Assembly: GCF_037023735.1 (NCBI RefSeq)
Contig: NZ_CP146069.1
Span: 3,017,501 to 3,081,500 of the forward strand
DNA: 64,000 nucleotides
Source of the DNA: Roseovarius sp. S88
Lineage (GTDB): Bacteria; Pseudomonadota; Alphaproteobacteria; Rhodobacterales; Rhodobacteraceae
Direction: 5' to 3'
In this document: positions 8,771-17,096 of the stretch, piece by piece
How the letters are laid out: each line of letters begins with the position of its first letter
Position numbering within the stretch: position 1 is the stretch's first letter
Program-made: the position numbers and the translations under genes
The notes under the pieces: generated by a model
The model's input: only the letters and a program-made list of their open reading frames with translations
The model's database searches: none
Told to the model about the DNA's origin: nothing

Positions 8771-9483
8771 CAGAGCTGCGAATTCACCCGACGCACGGTT
8801 TGGATCCGTTCCGCATTGGGCGGATGCGTGCCCAGAAAACGGTCGCCAGGATCCGGGATCCGGTTAAAGAATTCCGCTCCACGAACCGGGTTGTACCCCG
8901 AGCGCCTCGCAATCACCGTGCCCAGCGCATCGGCCTCCAGTTCAAAGTCCTTGGAATAGGTCCGCGCGCCGACCGTCGCACCAACATTGGCTGCAGCATC
9001 CACCGCGCCTGATCCCGCACCGGCAAGTGTTGCCAATCCTCCGAGGATAATCGCCCCAGCCGTCGCATTTTGTCTCTGGCGCGGAATATGGCCGGCAATA
9101 TGATGCGCCGCTTCGTGGCTGAGAACAAAGGCAATTTCATCGGAATTCCGCATATTGGCCAAAATAGCCAAGTTGAACGCAAGAATGGGACGGCCGTTTT
9201 TGTCCAACGTCTGATAAGCGTTGGCCGGTTGGTTGGGCCGTCTGTCAATCACGATGTTGAAATCGCAATTGGTGTTCTTCCGTCTTTGCCGACAATATCG
9301 TTCGGCAACAGGCTCCACACGGCCGATCACTTGCCGGAACCGCGTCACCTGTGCGTCTGTCGGAACACTTGGCGCCTTGCGTGCGGTTTGTTGCTGTGGC
9401 GCGGGCTGCTGTGGAGCAGACCCTTCTGTCGTGGTGACACACCCCGCCAACAGCGACACGAAAATCAAGCCAATCCAACGCAT
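8770..9483 (-). CDS. M48 family metalloprotease, lipoprotein
   Basis: A 237-residue predicted lipoprotein: signal MRWIGLIFVSLLAGC with the lipobox cysteine at residue 15, then a Gln/Pro-rich linker. The peptidase domain carries the zinc motif HEAAHH (123-128) and the third ligand region ELEADALG (181-188), and ends with RGAEFFNRI and LGTHPPNAERI, typical of M48 (Oma1/BepA/LoiP-like) envelope proteases. I chose 9483 as start because the signal peptide begins there; the longer frame to 9561 has no signal. It probably degrades misfolded outer-envelope proteins. Confidence 0.93.
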   Translation of the reverse strand: MRWIGLIFVSLLAGCVTTTEGSAPQQPAPQQQTARKAPSVPTDAQVTRFRQVIGRVEPVAERYCRQRRKNTNCDFNIVIDRRPNQPANAYQTLDKNGRPILAFNLAILANMRNSDEIAFVLSHEAAHHIAGHIPRQRQNATAGAIILGGLATLAGAGSGAVDAAANVGATVGARTYSKDFELEADALGTVIARRSGYNPVRGAEFFNRIPDPGDRFLGTHPPNAERIQTVRRVNSQL

Positions 9484-9648
9484 GAAACTTATCCCATTCC
9501 TGAACTCGGTCCGTAGTTTAGCAGGGATTCCCCGACCCGCCAGCCCTGTTGAGCGAAACATCGGTTTTCAGTCGCGGCTTGCCGATTTGTCCGCGTGACG
9601 AGGCCGAAGCTGTGTTGCATACTACGCCTGTAAATCAAAGAGGCTGAC

Positions 9649-9888
9649 ATGTTTTCAATCGAGCACGAATTTGATTCCACCGTGGTCACACTGGTGGACG
9701 AAGGTGAAACGCCGCTCCTAGAAGACGTGGTGATCAACGCGTTCGAGGAATGCGTCACGGTCGAGCAATTCGATCCGCGCACAGATTCCATGCAAAAGGT
9801 GACGCTAAGCATGTCTCAATTGCGCGATCTGCGCGCCGCATTGAACCTGCCGGAAGGGGTCTACAAACTCGCCGGCAAAGCCTCCTGA
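9649..9888 (+). CDS. Small conserved hypothetical protein
   Basis: A 79-residue acidic soluble protein (MFSIEHEFDSTVVTLVDEGE). AAGAGG precedes the ATG at a suitable distance and codon use matches neighbours, so it is probably a real gene. Its C-terminal text (MQKVTLSMSQLRDLRAALNLPEG) suggests a helix with a regular Leu pattern. I do not recognise a characterised family. It lies alone between the divergent M48 gene and the nitroreductase gene. Confidence 0.7.
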   Translation: MFSIEHEFDSTVVTLVDEGETPLLEDVVINAFEECVTVEQFDPRTDSMQKVTLSMSQLRDLRAALNLPEGVYKLAGKAS

Positions 9889-9972
9889 CATTCGATGCAG
9901 CCAAACCTGCACCTTGATCCGCGCGCAAGTCGATCCGACATCCTGCTCAATAATGCAACCTAAAGGCCCACA

Positions 9973-10551
9973 ATGCCCGATCCAAACCCAGCCGCGATGG
10001 CGTTTCTGCTCTCACGCCGGTCCCGCCCCGCCAAAACCCTCGGCTTGCCTGTCCCAACACGAGATGAGCTACGGCCTCTGCTGACCGCCGCCGGGCGCAG
10101 CCCGGACCACGGAAAACTCGAACCCTGGCGGTTTATTGTTTTAGAACGCGCGGCTCTGGAACGGTTGGCCAGCCTCGTGGACAAAAGGGGTGCCGAATTG
10201 AACCGCGCACCGGAAGATATCGCGAAGGCACGCTCCCAGTTTTCCGATGGCTCCCTCGCAATTGCCGTGATCGAAGTGCAAAAACCGTCCGAGAAAATCC
10301 CGCCCCTCGAACAAACCTATTCCGCCGGAGCCGCCTGCCTTGCCCTACTAAATGCGGCGCTTGCCTCTGGCTGGGGGGCCAACTGGCTCTCTGGCTGGCC
10401 CGCCCATGATCGCGGCTTTGTGGAAAAGGGGCTTGATCTCGCCCCACATGAACGTGTCGCCGGGTTCATCCATATCGGCACAGAACGCAGCGCGCCCCCC
10501 GAACGCCCACGCCCCGACATCGGCGCCATTACAACATGGATGTCTGAATGA
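9973..10551 (+). CDS. Nitroreductase family protein (YdjA-like)
   Basis: A 192-residue FMN-dependent oxidoreductase of the small nitroreductase group. It shows FLLSRRSRPAKTL at the N-terminus (the RRSxR FMN-binding arginines), AGRSPDHGKLEPWRFIVL, and the late GAACLALLNAALASGWGANWLS, all typical of YdjA-like proteins. The physiological substrate is unknown. It overlaps the next gene by ATGA, suggesting co-translation with the EI24 membrane protein. Confidence 0.9.
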   Translation: MPDPNPAAMAFLLSRRSRPAKTLGLPVPTRDELRPLLTAAGRSPDHGKLEPWRFIVLERAALERLASLVDKRGAELNRAPEDIAKARSQFSDGSLAIAVIEVQKPSEKIPPLEQTYSAGAACLALLNAALASGWGANWLSGWPAHDRGFVEKGLDLAPHERVAGFIHIGTERSAPPERPRPDIGAITTWMSE

Positions 10552-11243
10552 TTTTCGCATGCTTTTTCAAAGCACTGTCACAGATCAGCGATCCACGCTT
10601 TCGCAAGGTCCTGATGCTCGGCATCGGGCTGACTCTGGTTCTGCTCATTGCTGCCACCGCCGCGTTTCTGATGCTCATCCAATGGCTGGCCGGTGACACG
10701 ACCGAGGTCTGGCTCATCGGCGAAGTGCAATGGCTCGATGACCTGCTGGGGTGGACGGGCTTTCTGGCCATGTTTGTGCTGTCCATATTTCTGATGGTGC
10801 CGGTCGCTTCGGCCATCACATCCATGTTCCTTGATGAGGTCGCCCAAGCTGTCGAGGATCGACACTACCCAAACCTGCCACCCGCAACGAGAGTCTCCCT
10901 GTGGGACGCGACACGCGACACCGTTAATTTTCTAGGCGTACTCGTCGGCGCGAACCTTCTGGCACTAGTCCTGTACGCCTTTGTGCCGCCTCTGATGCTC
11001 TTCATCTTCTGGGGAATGAACGGCTATCTGCTGGGCCACGAGTATTTCCAGCTCGCCGCGATGCGCCGCGTCGGGCGCACCAAGGCCCGTGAACTGCGCA
11101 AGGCCAACCGTGGCACGATCTGGTTGGCGGGCATCCTGATGGCCGTGCCACTCTCGATACCTCTGGTCAACCTGCTGATCCCGATCCTCGGCGCGGCCAC
11201 ATTCACTCATGTGTTCCATGGGTTGAAAAACCGTACCGCTTGA
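10548..11243 (+). CDS. EI24 domain membrane protein (CysZ-like)
   Basis: A 231-residue membrane protein with four or more hydrophobic segments (LGIGLTLVLLIAATAAFLMLI, FLAMFVLSIFLMVPVASAI, LGVLVGANLLALVLYAFVPP, LAGILMAVPLSIPLVNLLIP). The N-terminus KALSQISDPRFRKVL and GYLLGHEYFQLAAMRR match EI24/CysZ family proteins. CysZ takes up sulfate, but this group is not proven to do so. Its start overlaps the nitroreductase stop by four bases. Confidence 0.85.
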   Translation: MIFACFFKALSQISDPRFRKVLMLGIGLTLVLLIAATAAFLMLIQWLAGDTTEVWLIGEVQWLDDLLGWTGFLAMFVLSIFLMVPVASAITSMFLDEVAQAVEDRHYPNLPPATRVSLWDATRDTVNFLGVLVGANLLALVLYAFVPPLMLFIFWGMNGYLLGHEYFQLAAMRRVGRTKARELRKANRGTIWLAGILMAVPLSIPLVNLLIPILGAATFTHVFHGLKNRTA

Positions 11244-11250
11244 ACAGCCT

Positions 11251-12705
11251 CTAAAGCGCCGAACCCTCTCGCGACTGTTCATCCGGCGTCGGTGTGTGGT
11301 TAAACACATAAGCCTCGCGACACGCCTGTTCCCCTCCCAGCGCGTCAATCCGAGCCCTTTGATCAGCAAAGCATTGCACGTTGACGGCCTCGGGGTCACA
11401 AACCTCACGCAAACGGCGCTTCCCCTCGGCAAGTGCATTGGCGATCCGCACATCCGCCTCCGAACGCCCGGCCAGATCCTCAAGCTCCAGCGGATCCGCC
11501 TCCAGATCAAATAGCTGCGGCGCATGCCCGACATAGTGAACATATTTCCACCCCCGCCACCGCACCATGAATGTGCCCGTGGTCGATCCTCCGTCGTGAT
11601 ACTCGCTCAACACAGTTCGCTCCAGATCATCCTCTGCGCGCGCTATGTCGCACAAGGAGTGTCCGGCAAGGTCCGATACCTGTGGCACGCCAAAAACATC
11701 CAAGGCCGTGGCCGAGACATCCAGAAGACTGGTGCCTGTGCCAACGCGTTTACCCTTAGGCACGCCCGGCCCGGCCAGGATCATCGGCACTCCGGCTGAG
11801 GCCTCATACATCACCTGTTTGGTCCAAAACCCATGATCGCCCAGCATCTCGCCATGATCCGAGACATAAAGGACAACCGTGTCTTCCGCCTGACCCGAAG
11901 CCTCCAGCGCCGCCAGGATACGTCCAACACAATCATCCATGAAACTGGTAAGCGCAAAATATGCGGCCTTCGCCTCTTTCAATCGCGCTTCGTCAAAGTA
12001 GCGATCATAGTCAAAGAAACTGGCGACATTGGCCAGTTCACTATGCGACGGACGCACGTCTGGCGCATAGCCTATGGGCAAATCCATGTCCTCCGGATGA
12101 TAGAACTGCGCCCAGTCTTCTGGTGCTGTCAGCGGGTAGTGCGGGCTGACCAACGACACAAATGCCGCCCAGGGAGTTTCGCGGCGCTCAGGCGCATGCA
12201 GCCAATCACAAGCAGCCTCGGTGATGTCCCGGTCATAGGCCGTATAGCTGCTCTCACCCGTGCCCACATCGGCCGCCAGCTCTGCTGCCGCGTCATAGTC
12301 CGGCGTATTTTCTCGCAAGAGCCCCACGGCCCACCCCACGCCGCCCACCACATGCATCGGCAGGATCTCTTCGCTGAAGCCATTGTCATCCGTGCCGGAT
12401 CGAAAATGGAGTTTGCCTATTGACGCCACATGCACACCCGCATTCCTCAACCTGTGCATCCAACTCGTCCGGCTGCCATCATACGGCGTCGCACTGTCCC
12501 AAAACCCCGTCCGGTGCACATGGTCACCACAGGCAATCGCGGCGCGCGTGGGCACACACATCGGGGACGGCGTGTAAGCGTTTTCGAATAGCGTACCGCG
12601 CGCCGCCAGCGCATCCAGGTTCGGCGTTTGAACAACTGGGTGCCCCATGCACCCCATCGCATCGCGCCGGTGTTCATCAGAAATCAGGATCAGGAAATTG
12701 GTCAT
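11251..12705 (-). CDS. Sulfatase-like hydrolase
   Basis: A 484-residue enzyme of the alkaline phosphatase/arylsulfatase superfamily. The C50-V-P-T-R54 block fits the CxPxR signature whose cysteine becomes formylglycine. Metal-binding text is ILISDEHRRDAMG at the N-terminus and VVLYVSDHGEMLGDHGFW in the middle. No signal peptide is visible, so it would act in the cytoplasm. The substrate (sulfate ester or phosphonate) cannot be told. The neighbouring XRE-cupin regulator is on the same strand upstream, with an 11-bp tandem repeat between them. Confidence 0.9.
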   Translation of the reverse strand: MTNFLILISDEHRRDAMGCMGHPVVQTPNLDALAARGTLFENAYTPSPMCVPTRAAIACGDHVHRTGFWDSATPYDGSRTSWMHRLRNAGVHVASIGKLHFRSGTDDNGFSEEILPMHVVGGVGWAVGLLRENTPDYDAAAELAADVGTGESSYTAYDRDITEAACDWLHAPERRETPWAAFVSLVSPHYPLTAPEDWAQFYHPEDMDLPIGYAPDVRPSHSELANVASFFDYDRYFDEARLKEAKAAYFALTSFMDDCVGRILAALEASGQAEDTVVLYVSDHGEMLGDHGFWTKQVMYEASAGVPMILAGPGVPKGKRVGTGTSLLDVSATALDVFGVPQVSDLAGHSLCDIARAEDDLERTVLSEYHDGGSTTGTFMVRWRGWKYVHYVGHAPQLFDLEADPLELEDLAGRSEADVRIANALAEGKRRLREVCDPEAVNVQCFADQRARIDALGGEQACREAYVFNHTPTPDEQSREGSAL

Positions 12706-12727
12706 ACCTCACTCAACGCTGCAAATC

Positions 12728-12771
12728 GCACCGACGCAATACCGACGTGATACCGACGCAATACCGACCTT
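12728..12771. repeat. Four tandem 11-bp units (ATACCGACGCA type)
   Basis: Four head-to-tail units with an exact 11-base period: GCACCGACGCA, ATACCGACGTG, ATACCGACGCA and ATACCGACCTT. The array fills most of the 80-base gap between the regulator stop and the sulfatase start. Twenty-seven bases (12727-12753) recur identically at 46227-46253 in the retron island. The period is close to one DNA helical turn, as in iteron or operator arrays, but no binding protein is known. Confidence 0.85.
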
Positions 12772-12785
12772 GATTTTCAGGCCAT

Positions 12786-13409
12786 TTAGCTGAGCGATGT
12801 CACCCACAGAATCGTGGCATCCTCGTCGCTGACAGACACCACATTGTGCCCCATCGTGGCATCATAATAGGCACTGTCACCCCGGCGCATTTCGATGGGT
12901 TCGTAGAACTCGGTGTAAAGCCGGATCACCCCCGTCAGCACGTAAAGAAACTCTTCCCCGTCATGCCGCACCCAGCCGTCAAACTCCTCTACCGACCGCG
13001 CCCTGATGCGCGCGCGATAGGGCAGCATTTGCTTTTTTGAAAGCGCCTCTCCCAGAAGCTCATGTTCATAGGTAACAGTGGCATGGGTCTTGCCCTGACC
13101 GGTCTTGGTCACCGCCATACGCCCGCTGATCTGACCCGCGCTGGGCGGCGTAAAGAGTTGTGGAACAGAAATCTCCAGCCCGACGGCCAGTTTCTTAAGT
13201 GCTTCATAAGTGGGCGACATTTGCCCATTTTCAATCTTGCTCAGCGTTGATCGCGCCAGCCCAGCCTGCCGCGCGGCTTGCTCAAGGGTCCAGCCCTTAG
13301 ATTTGCGCAGACCGCGAACGCGCGTTCCAAGATTGAGCGGTTCAGCGCCTTCTTCGGTGCCGCTGTCACGCGCAATGCGGATCAGATTGACAGGTGAACG
13401 ATCTTCCAT
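12786..13409 (-). CDS. XRE-family regulator with C-terminal cupin domain
   Basis: A 207-residue one-component regulator. A helix-turn-helix lies at about residues 30-82 (LRKSKGWTLEQAARQAGLAR, STLSKIENGQMSPTYEAL); a cupin sensor follows at about 125-200 (DGEEFLYVLTGVIRLYTEF, MRRGDSAYYDATMGHNVV). This is the PuuR-like layout, where the cupin binds a small ligand. I start at MEDRSPVN because the frame further upstream is Arg-rich and unlike the family. It is divergent from the acyl-CoA ligase gene with 65 bases between starts, so it may control that operon, the sulfatase, or both. Confidence 0.88.
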   Translation of the reverse strand: MEDRSPVNLIRIARDSGTEEGAEPLNLGTRVRGLRKSKGWTLEQAARQAGLARSTLSKIENGQMSPTYEALKKLAVGLEISVPQLFTPPSAGQISGRMAVTKTGQGKTHATVTYEHELLGEALSKKQMLPYRARIRARSVEEFDGWVRHDGEEFLYVLTGVIRLYTEFYEPIEMRRGDSAYYDATMGHNVVSVSDEDATILWVTSLS

Positions 13410-13474
13410 GATCCAGCTATAGGCCAGAGCTTTGCCACCTTGCAACCGACGAGGCCGCGGCCTAAGCCTTGGAA

Positions 13475-15001
13475 ATGCTGTCGCAAACGCAATCTGAGCC
13501 TTTCCCGCCCTGCCCCGCGCCATTCAATCTGGCGGCGCATGTTCTGGGGCGCGCTGACGAACTGCAAGACAAAGTCGCGCTTGCCGTGCTCGGCCTGACC
13601 GGCGCGGAACGCTGGAGCTTTGCGCGATTGAAAACCGCTGTCTTGGGCACTGCAACCGGACTGCGCCAATCCGGGCTGGTACCCGGTGACCGCGTCTTGA
13701 TGCGGCTTGGAAATAGTATTGACTTTCCAATATCTTATCTTGGATGTATTGCCGCTGACCTGGTACCTGTCGTCACTTCATCTCAGCTGACAGAGCGTGA
13801 AACGGCCACGATCATTGAAACCGTAGCCCCCAAACACATCCTGCGCAGCGTGGGCGTGGCGTGCCCAACAACGGACATCCCCGAGACCGAAACAGATGCC
13901 TTGCGCGCCATGCGCGACCTGCCACCAACCCGCTTTGAGATGGGCGATCCAAACCGGCCTGCCTACATCATCTTCACGTCAGGCACATCTGGCACGCCTC
14001 GGGCGGTGGTCCATGCCCACCGTGCCATCTGGGCGCGGCAGATGATGTTTGACGGCTGGTATGGCCTCACCGAGGATGACCGTCTCTTGCATGCAGGCGC
14101 CTTTAACTGGACCTACACGCTTGGCACCGGGTTGATGGATCCCTGGACCATCGGAGCCACGGCCTTGATCCCGGAAACCGGCACCACACCAGAGCAACTG
14201 CTGCTTTTGCTCAAACGCCATGATGCGACGATTTTTGCTGCGGCTCCGGGCGTTTATCGGAAAATTCTAGGGTATCACAAAGAGACCTCCCTGACGCGCC
14301 TGCGTCACGGCCTGACGGCCGGTGAAAAGCTGTCTGACACAATCCGTAATAACTGGGAACAGGCCACAGGCACCGCGCTTTATGAGGCCTACGGCATGTC
14401 CGAATGCTCTACCTTTGTCTCGGCCAGCCCGTCAAATCCCGCAGCACCCGGAACATTGGGCCAGCCTCAACCGGGCCGACGCTTGGCGCTTTTGGGTCCT
14501 GATGGCCCTGTCCCAATCGGCCAAGAAGGCACCATCGCCATTCACCGATCCGACCCGGGCCTCATGCTGGGCTATCTGAACGCTGAGGAAGAGACCCAAG
14601 CCCGCATGCAAGGCGACTGGTTTCTGACAGGAGATCAAGGGGTTATCGACGAGGCTGGCAACATCACCTATCTCGGACGATCCGATGACATGATGAATGC
14701 CGGGGGCTATCGCGTGTCTCCGATGGAGGTAGAGGCCGTGCTCAACGCCCATCCTGACATCACACAGGCCGCCGTCACCGATATCGAAGTCAAGCAAGAC
14801 GCGCGCCTCATCATGGCCTTCTACACCGCCCCCAACCCGGTTGCCGACGCCGCGCTGACATCCTATGTCCAAGAGAACCTGGCCGCTTACAAGCAACCGC
14901 GCGGCTTTTTCCATGTTGAGGCGTTGCCCACTGGCGCCAACGGCAAACTCCTGCGTCGCGCCCTGCGACCGATTTACGAAAGCCTCCATGATCAAGCTTG
15001 A
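13475..15001 (+). CDS. Acyl-CoA synthetase (AMP-forming), benzoate/acetate-CoA ligase-like
   Basis: A 508-residue ANL-superfamily enzyme that activates a carboxylic acid with ATP and CoA. Core motifs are present: the P-loop IIFTSGTSGTPRAVVHAHRA (Arg stands where Lys is usual), YEAYGMSECS, GDWFLTGDQG, GRSDDMMNAGGYRVSPMEVE, and the C-terminal GANGKLLRR catalytic lysine. The text is closest to benzoate/aryl or medium-chain acid ligases; the substrate is not clear. A TTG six bases upstream is a possible alternative start. The gene overlaps the DsbA-like gene by 14 bases and is divergent from the XRE-cupin regulator. Confidence 0.9.
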   Translation: MLSQTQSEPFPPCPAPFNLAAHVLGRADELQDKVALAVLGLTGAERWSFARLKTAVLGTATGLRQSGLVPGDRVLMRLGNSIDFPISYLGCIAADLVPVVTSSQLTERETATIIETVAPKHILRSVGVACPTTDIPETETDALRAMRDLPPTRFEMGDPNRPAYIIFTSGTSGTPRAVVHAHRAIWARQMMFDGWYGLTEDDRLLHAGAFNWTYTLGTGLMDPWTIGATALIPETGTTPEQLLLLLKRHDATIFAAAPGVYRKILGYHKETSLTRLRHGLTAGEKLSDTIRNNWEQATGTALYEAYGMSECSTFVSASPSNPAAPGTLGQPQPGRRLALLGPDGPVPIGQEGTIAIHRSDPGLMLGYLNAEEETQARMQGDWFLTGDQGVIDEAGNITYLGRSDDMMNAGGYRVSPMEVEAVLNAHPDITQAAVTDIEVKQDARLIMAFYTAPNPVADAALTSYVQENLAAYKQPRGFFHVEALPTGANGKLLRRALRPIYESLHDQA

Positions 15002-15638
15002 TATCATCTCCGACCCGATCTGCCCGTGGTGCTATATCGGAAAAACTGCCTTGGATAAGGCCTTGCTCGAACGGCCCAAACATCCGTTCACCATTGAATG
15101 GCATCCATTTCAACTGAATCCTGACATGCCCAGGGAAGGCATGGATCGCCGCGCCTATCTGGAGGGCAAGTTTGGTGGCAAGAAAGGCGCGGTGGAGGCC
15201 TACGCCCCTGTGGTCGAACGCGCTGAGGCCGAGGGGCTGCACATCAACTTCGAAGGGATCACCCGCACGCCCAACACCATGGACGCCCACAGGCTCATTC
15301 ACTGGGCCGGGGTTGAGGACCGCCAGATGCCCGTCGCCATGTCGCTTTTTCGCGCCTATTTCGAAGAAGGCCGTGATATCGGCGACCGCGAAGTGCTCGG
15401 CGATATTGCCGACAGCGCGGGTATGGACGCAGCCGTAGTGCAAAAGCTGCTCGCCTCCGACGCCGATATCGAGGACATCACCCAACGCGACACTGCTTTT
15501 CGGCAAATGGGTGTCACGGGCGTGCCCTGCTTCATTGTTGCAGGCAAACACGCCGTGCCCGGATGCCAGCCCACCGGCATGTGGATCAAGGTGATTGACG
15601 AAATCACGGCTCAGCTAGAGGCAGATGGCGAGGTATAG
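14988..15638 (+). CDS. DsbA family oxidoreductase (FrnE/HCCA isomerase type)
   Basis: A 216-residue thioredoxin-fold protein without signal peptide, so cytoplasmic. The N-terminus MIKLDIISDPICPWCYIGK has the CPWC redox motif (C12, C15), and FRQMGVTGVPCFIV carries the cis-proline loop. This group includes FrnE and 2-hydroxychromene-2-carboxylate isomerase-like proteins. I take the ATG at 14988, within the end of the ligase gene, since the fold begins exactly there. Overlap suggests translation coupled with the ligase and perhaps a role in the same aromatic or acid pathway. Confidence 0.92.
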   Translation: MIKLDIISDPICPWCYIGKTALDKALLERPKHPFTIEWHPFQLNPDMPREGMDRRAYLEGKFGGKKGAVEAYAPVVERAEAEGLHINFEGITRTPNTMDAHRLIHWAGVEDRQMPVAMSLFRAYFEEGRDIGDREVLGDIADSAGMDAAVVQKLLASDADIEDITQRDTAFRQMGVTGVPCFIVAGKHAVPGCQPTGMWIKVIDEITAQLEADGEV

Positions 15639-15676
15639 TGCTTTTGCGTACCAGCTGCCTGTGGTAGCGCGCAGTC

Positions 15677-16906
15677 ATGCAATCGTCTCCCGCCACGACC
15701 AACCAAACCCTAAGCCGCACAGAATTCGTGGCACTTATGGCCATGCTCGTGGCCACGATTGCCTATTCCATCGACGCCATGCTCCCCGCACTGCCCCAGA
15801 TCGGTGCGGATCTATCGCCAAGTGATCCAAACCGCGCGCAACTGGTGGTGGGCAGCTTCATTCTGGGTCTAGGTCTGGGCACGTTTTTCGTGGGCGCGAT
15901 ATCGGACGCCTTCGGGCGCAAGCCCGTGCTGTTCTGGGGTGCAGTGATCTACGTCATCGGCGCGGCCTTGGCCACACTGACCCCTTCTATGGAGGCCCTC
16001 ATCGCCGCGCGCATCCTTCAGGGCCTCGGCGCGTCTGCGGCGCGGATCGTGGCGCTGGCCATCATTCGAGACCTTTATAAAGGGCGTGAGATGGCCCGGC
16101 TTATGAGCTTTGTGATGCTGGTCTTTGCCCTCGTGCCAGCCGTTGCCCCTATGGCCGGAGCTGCCATTCTCAGCGTTACAGGATGGCGCGGGATTTTCGT
16201 TTCCTTCCTGGTTTTTGCCGCCATCACAACCCTCTGGACCAGCTTACGTCTCACAGAACCCCTACCACCAGAGCAGCGCAACAAATTCGAGTTGCGCACA
16301 CTTCTGAGCGCCGCGAAAGAAGTTATCGCCCACCCGATGGTGCGCCTGTCCATCGCCGTGCAGACGCTCTGCTTCACAATGCTTTTCGCGTCGATCAGCT
16401 CGATCCAGCAGATCATGGACCAGAGCTTTGGCCGGGGATCGGAATTCCCCTATTGGTTCGCCCTAATTGCACTTGTGGCCGCCACTGGCAGCATCGTAAA
16501 CGCCTCGCTGGTTCTCCGGCTCGGCATGAGAAAACTGATCCTCGTGGCACTTATTGGCCAGATTGTCGTGACCGTTCCAATCCTTGCGCTCTTTTTGCTC
16601 CAAAATAGCGCTGGGCCCGGGTTCTTTATCTATTTCCCATGGCAGGTCACTGTTTTCTTCATGATTGGCCTGACCTTGGGCAACCTCAACGCACTGGCGC
16701 TCGAACCGTTGGGCCATATCGCAGGAATGGCGGCCAGCATCACGACTGGGATTGCGACGGTGGGTTCCGTGGTGTTCTCTGTACCTATAGGTCTTGCATT
16801 CAACGGTACTCCGGTTCCTTTACTTGTCGGCGTTTTGATTTGTGCATGCGTCGCGTGCGCCCTGACACAGCGCATGCGCGGTCTGGAAAGAGGCAGTTCG
16901 ACATAA
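15677..16906 (+). CDS. MFS transporter, Bcr/CflA drug-resistance type
   Basis: A 409-residue transporter with about 12 membrane segments. Family marks are DAMLPALPQIGADL in helix 1, the loop motif GAISDAFGRKPVLFWG, ARILQGLGASAARIVALAI, and FALVPAVAPMAGAAIL, typical of Bcr/CflA proton-drug antiporters. The middle loop is short. It follows the DsbA-like gene by 38 bases on the same strand. The exported compound is unknown. Confidence 0.92.
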   Translation: MQSSPATTNQTLSRTEFVALMAMLVATIAYSIDAMLPALPQIGADLSPSDPNRAQLVVGSFILGLGLGTFFVGAISDAFGRKPVLFWGAVIYVIGAALATLTPSMEALIAARILQGLGASAARIVALAIIRDLYKGREMARLMSFVMLVFALVPAVAPMAGAAILSVTGWRGIFVSFLVFAAITTLWTSLRLTEPLPPEQRNKFELRTLLSAAKEVIAHPMVRLSIAVQTLCFTMLFASISSIQQIMDQSFGRGSEFPYWFALIALVAATGSIVNASLVLRLGMRKLILVALIGQIVVTVPILALFLLQNSAGPGFFIYFPWQVTVFFMIGLTLGNLNALALEPLGHIAGMAASITTGIATVGSVVFSVPIGLAFNGTPVPLLVGVLICACVACALTQRMRGLERGSST

Positions 16907-16987
16907 AACAATTTTAGTATACCATCGCATACCGTCTAGCCAGAACGCTTCCAATAGGGTATCACGCGCACAAATCACGATTCCCGG

Positions 16988-17023
16988 GCTGGATGGGTCT
17001 TATGCGTTTTAGACCCGCCCAGC
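16988..17023 (+). promoter_or_regulatory. Long hairpin in the icd leader
   Basis: Arms GCTGGATGGGTCT (16988-17000) and AGACCCGCCCAGC (17011-17023) pair over 13 positions with one mismatch and one wobble, around a 10-base loop. No T-run follows, so it is not an ordinary terminator. It ends 73 bases before the icd start, and may be a leader structure or part of a small RNA between the transporter and icd. Confidence 0.5.
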
Positions 17024-17096
17024 GCCACCGCTTCACATGCGTATGGCACCGGACCGCGCAATCGCTCGAAACAAATCAGATCAAGAGGGATCTCAG

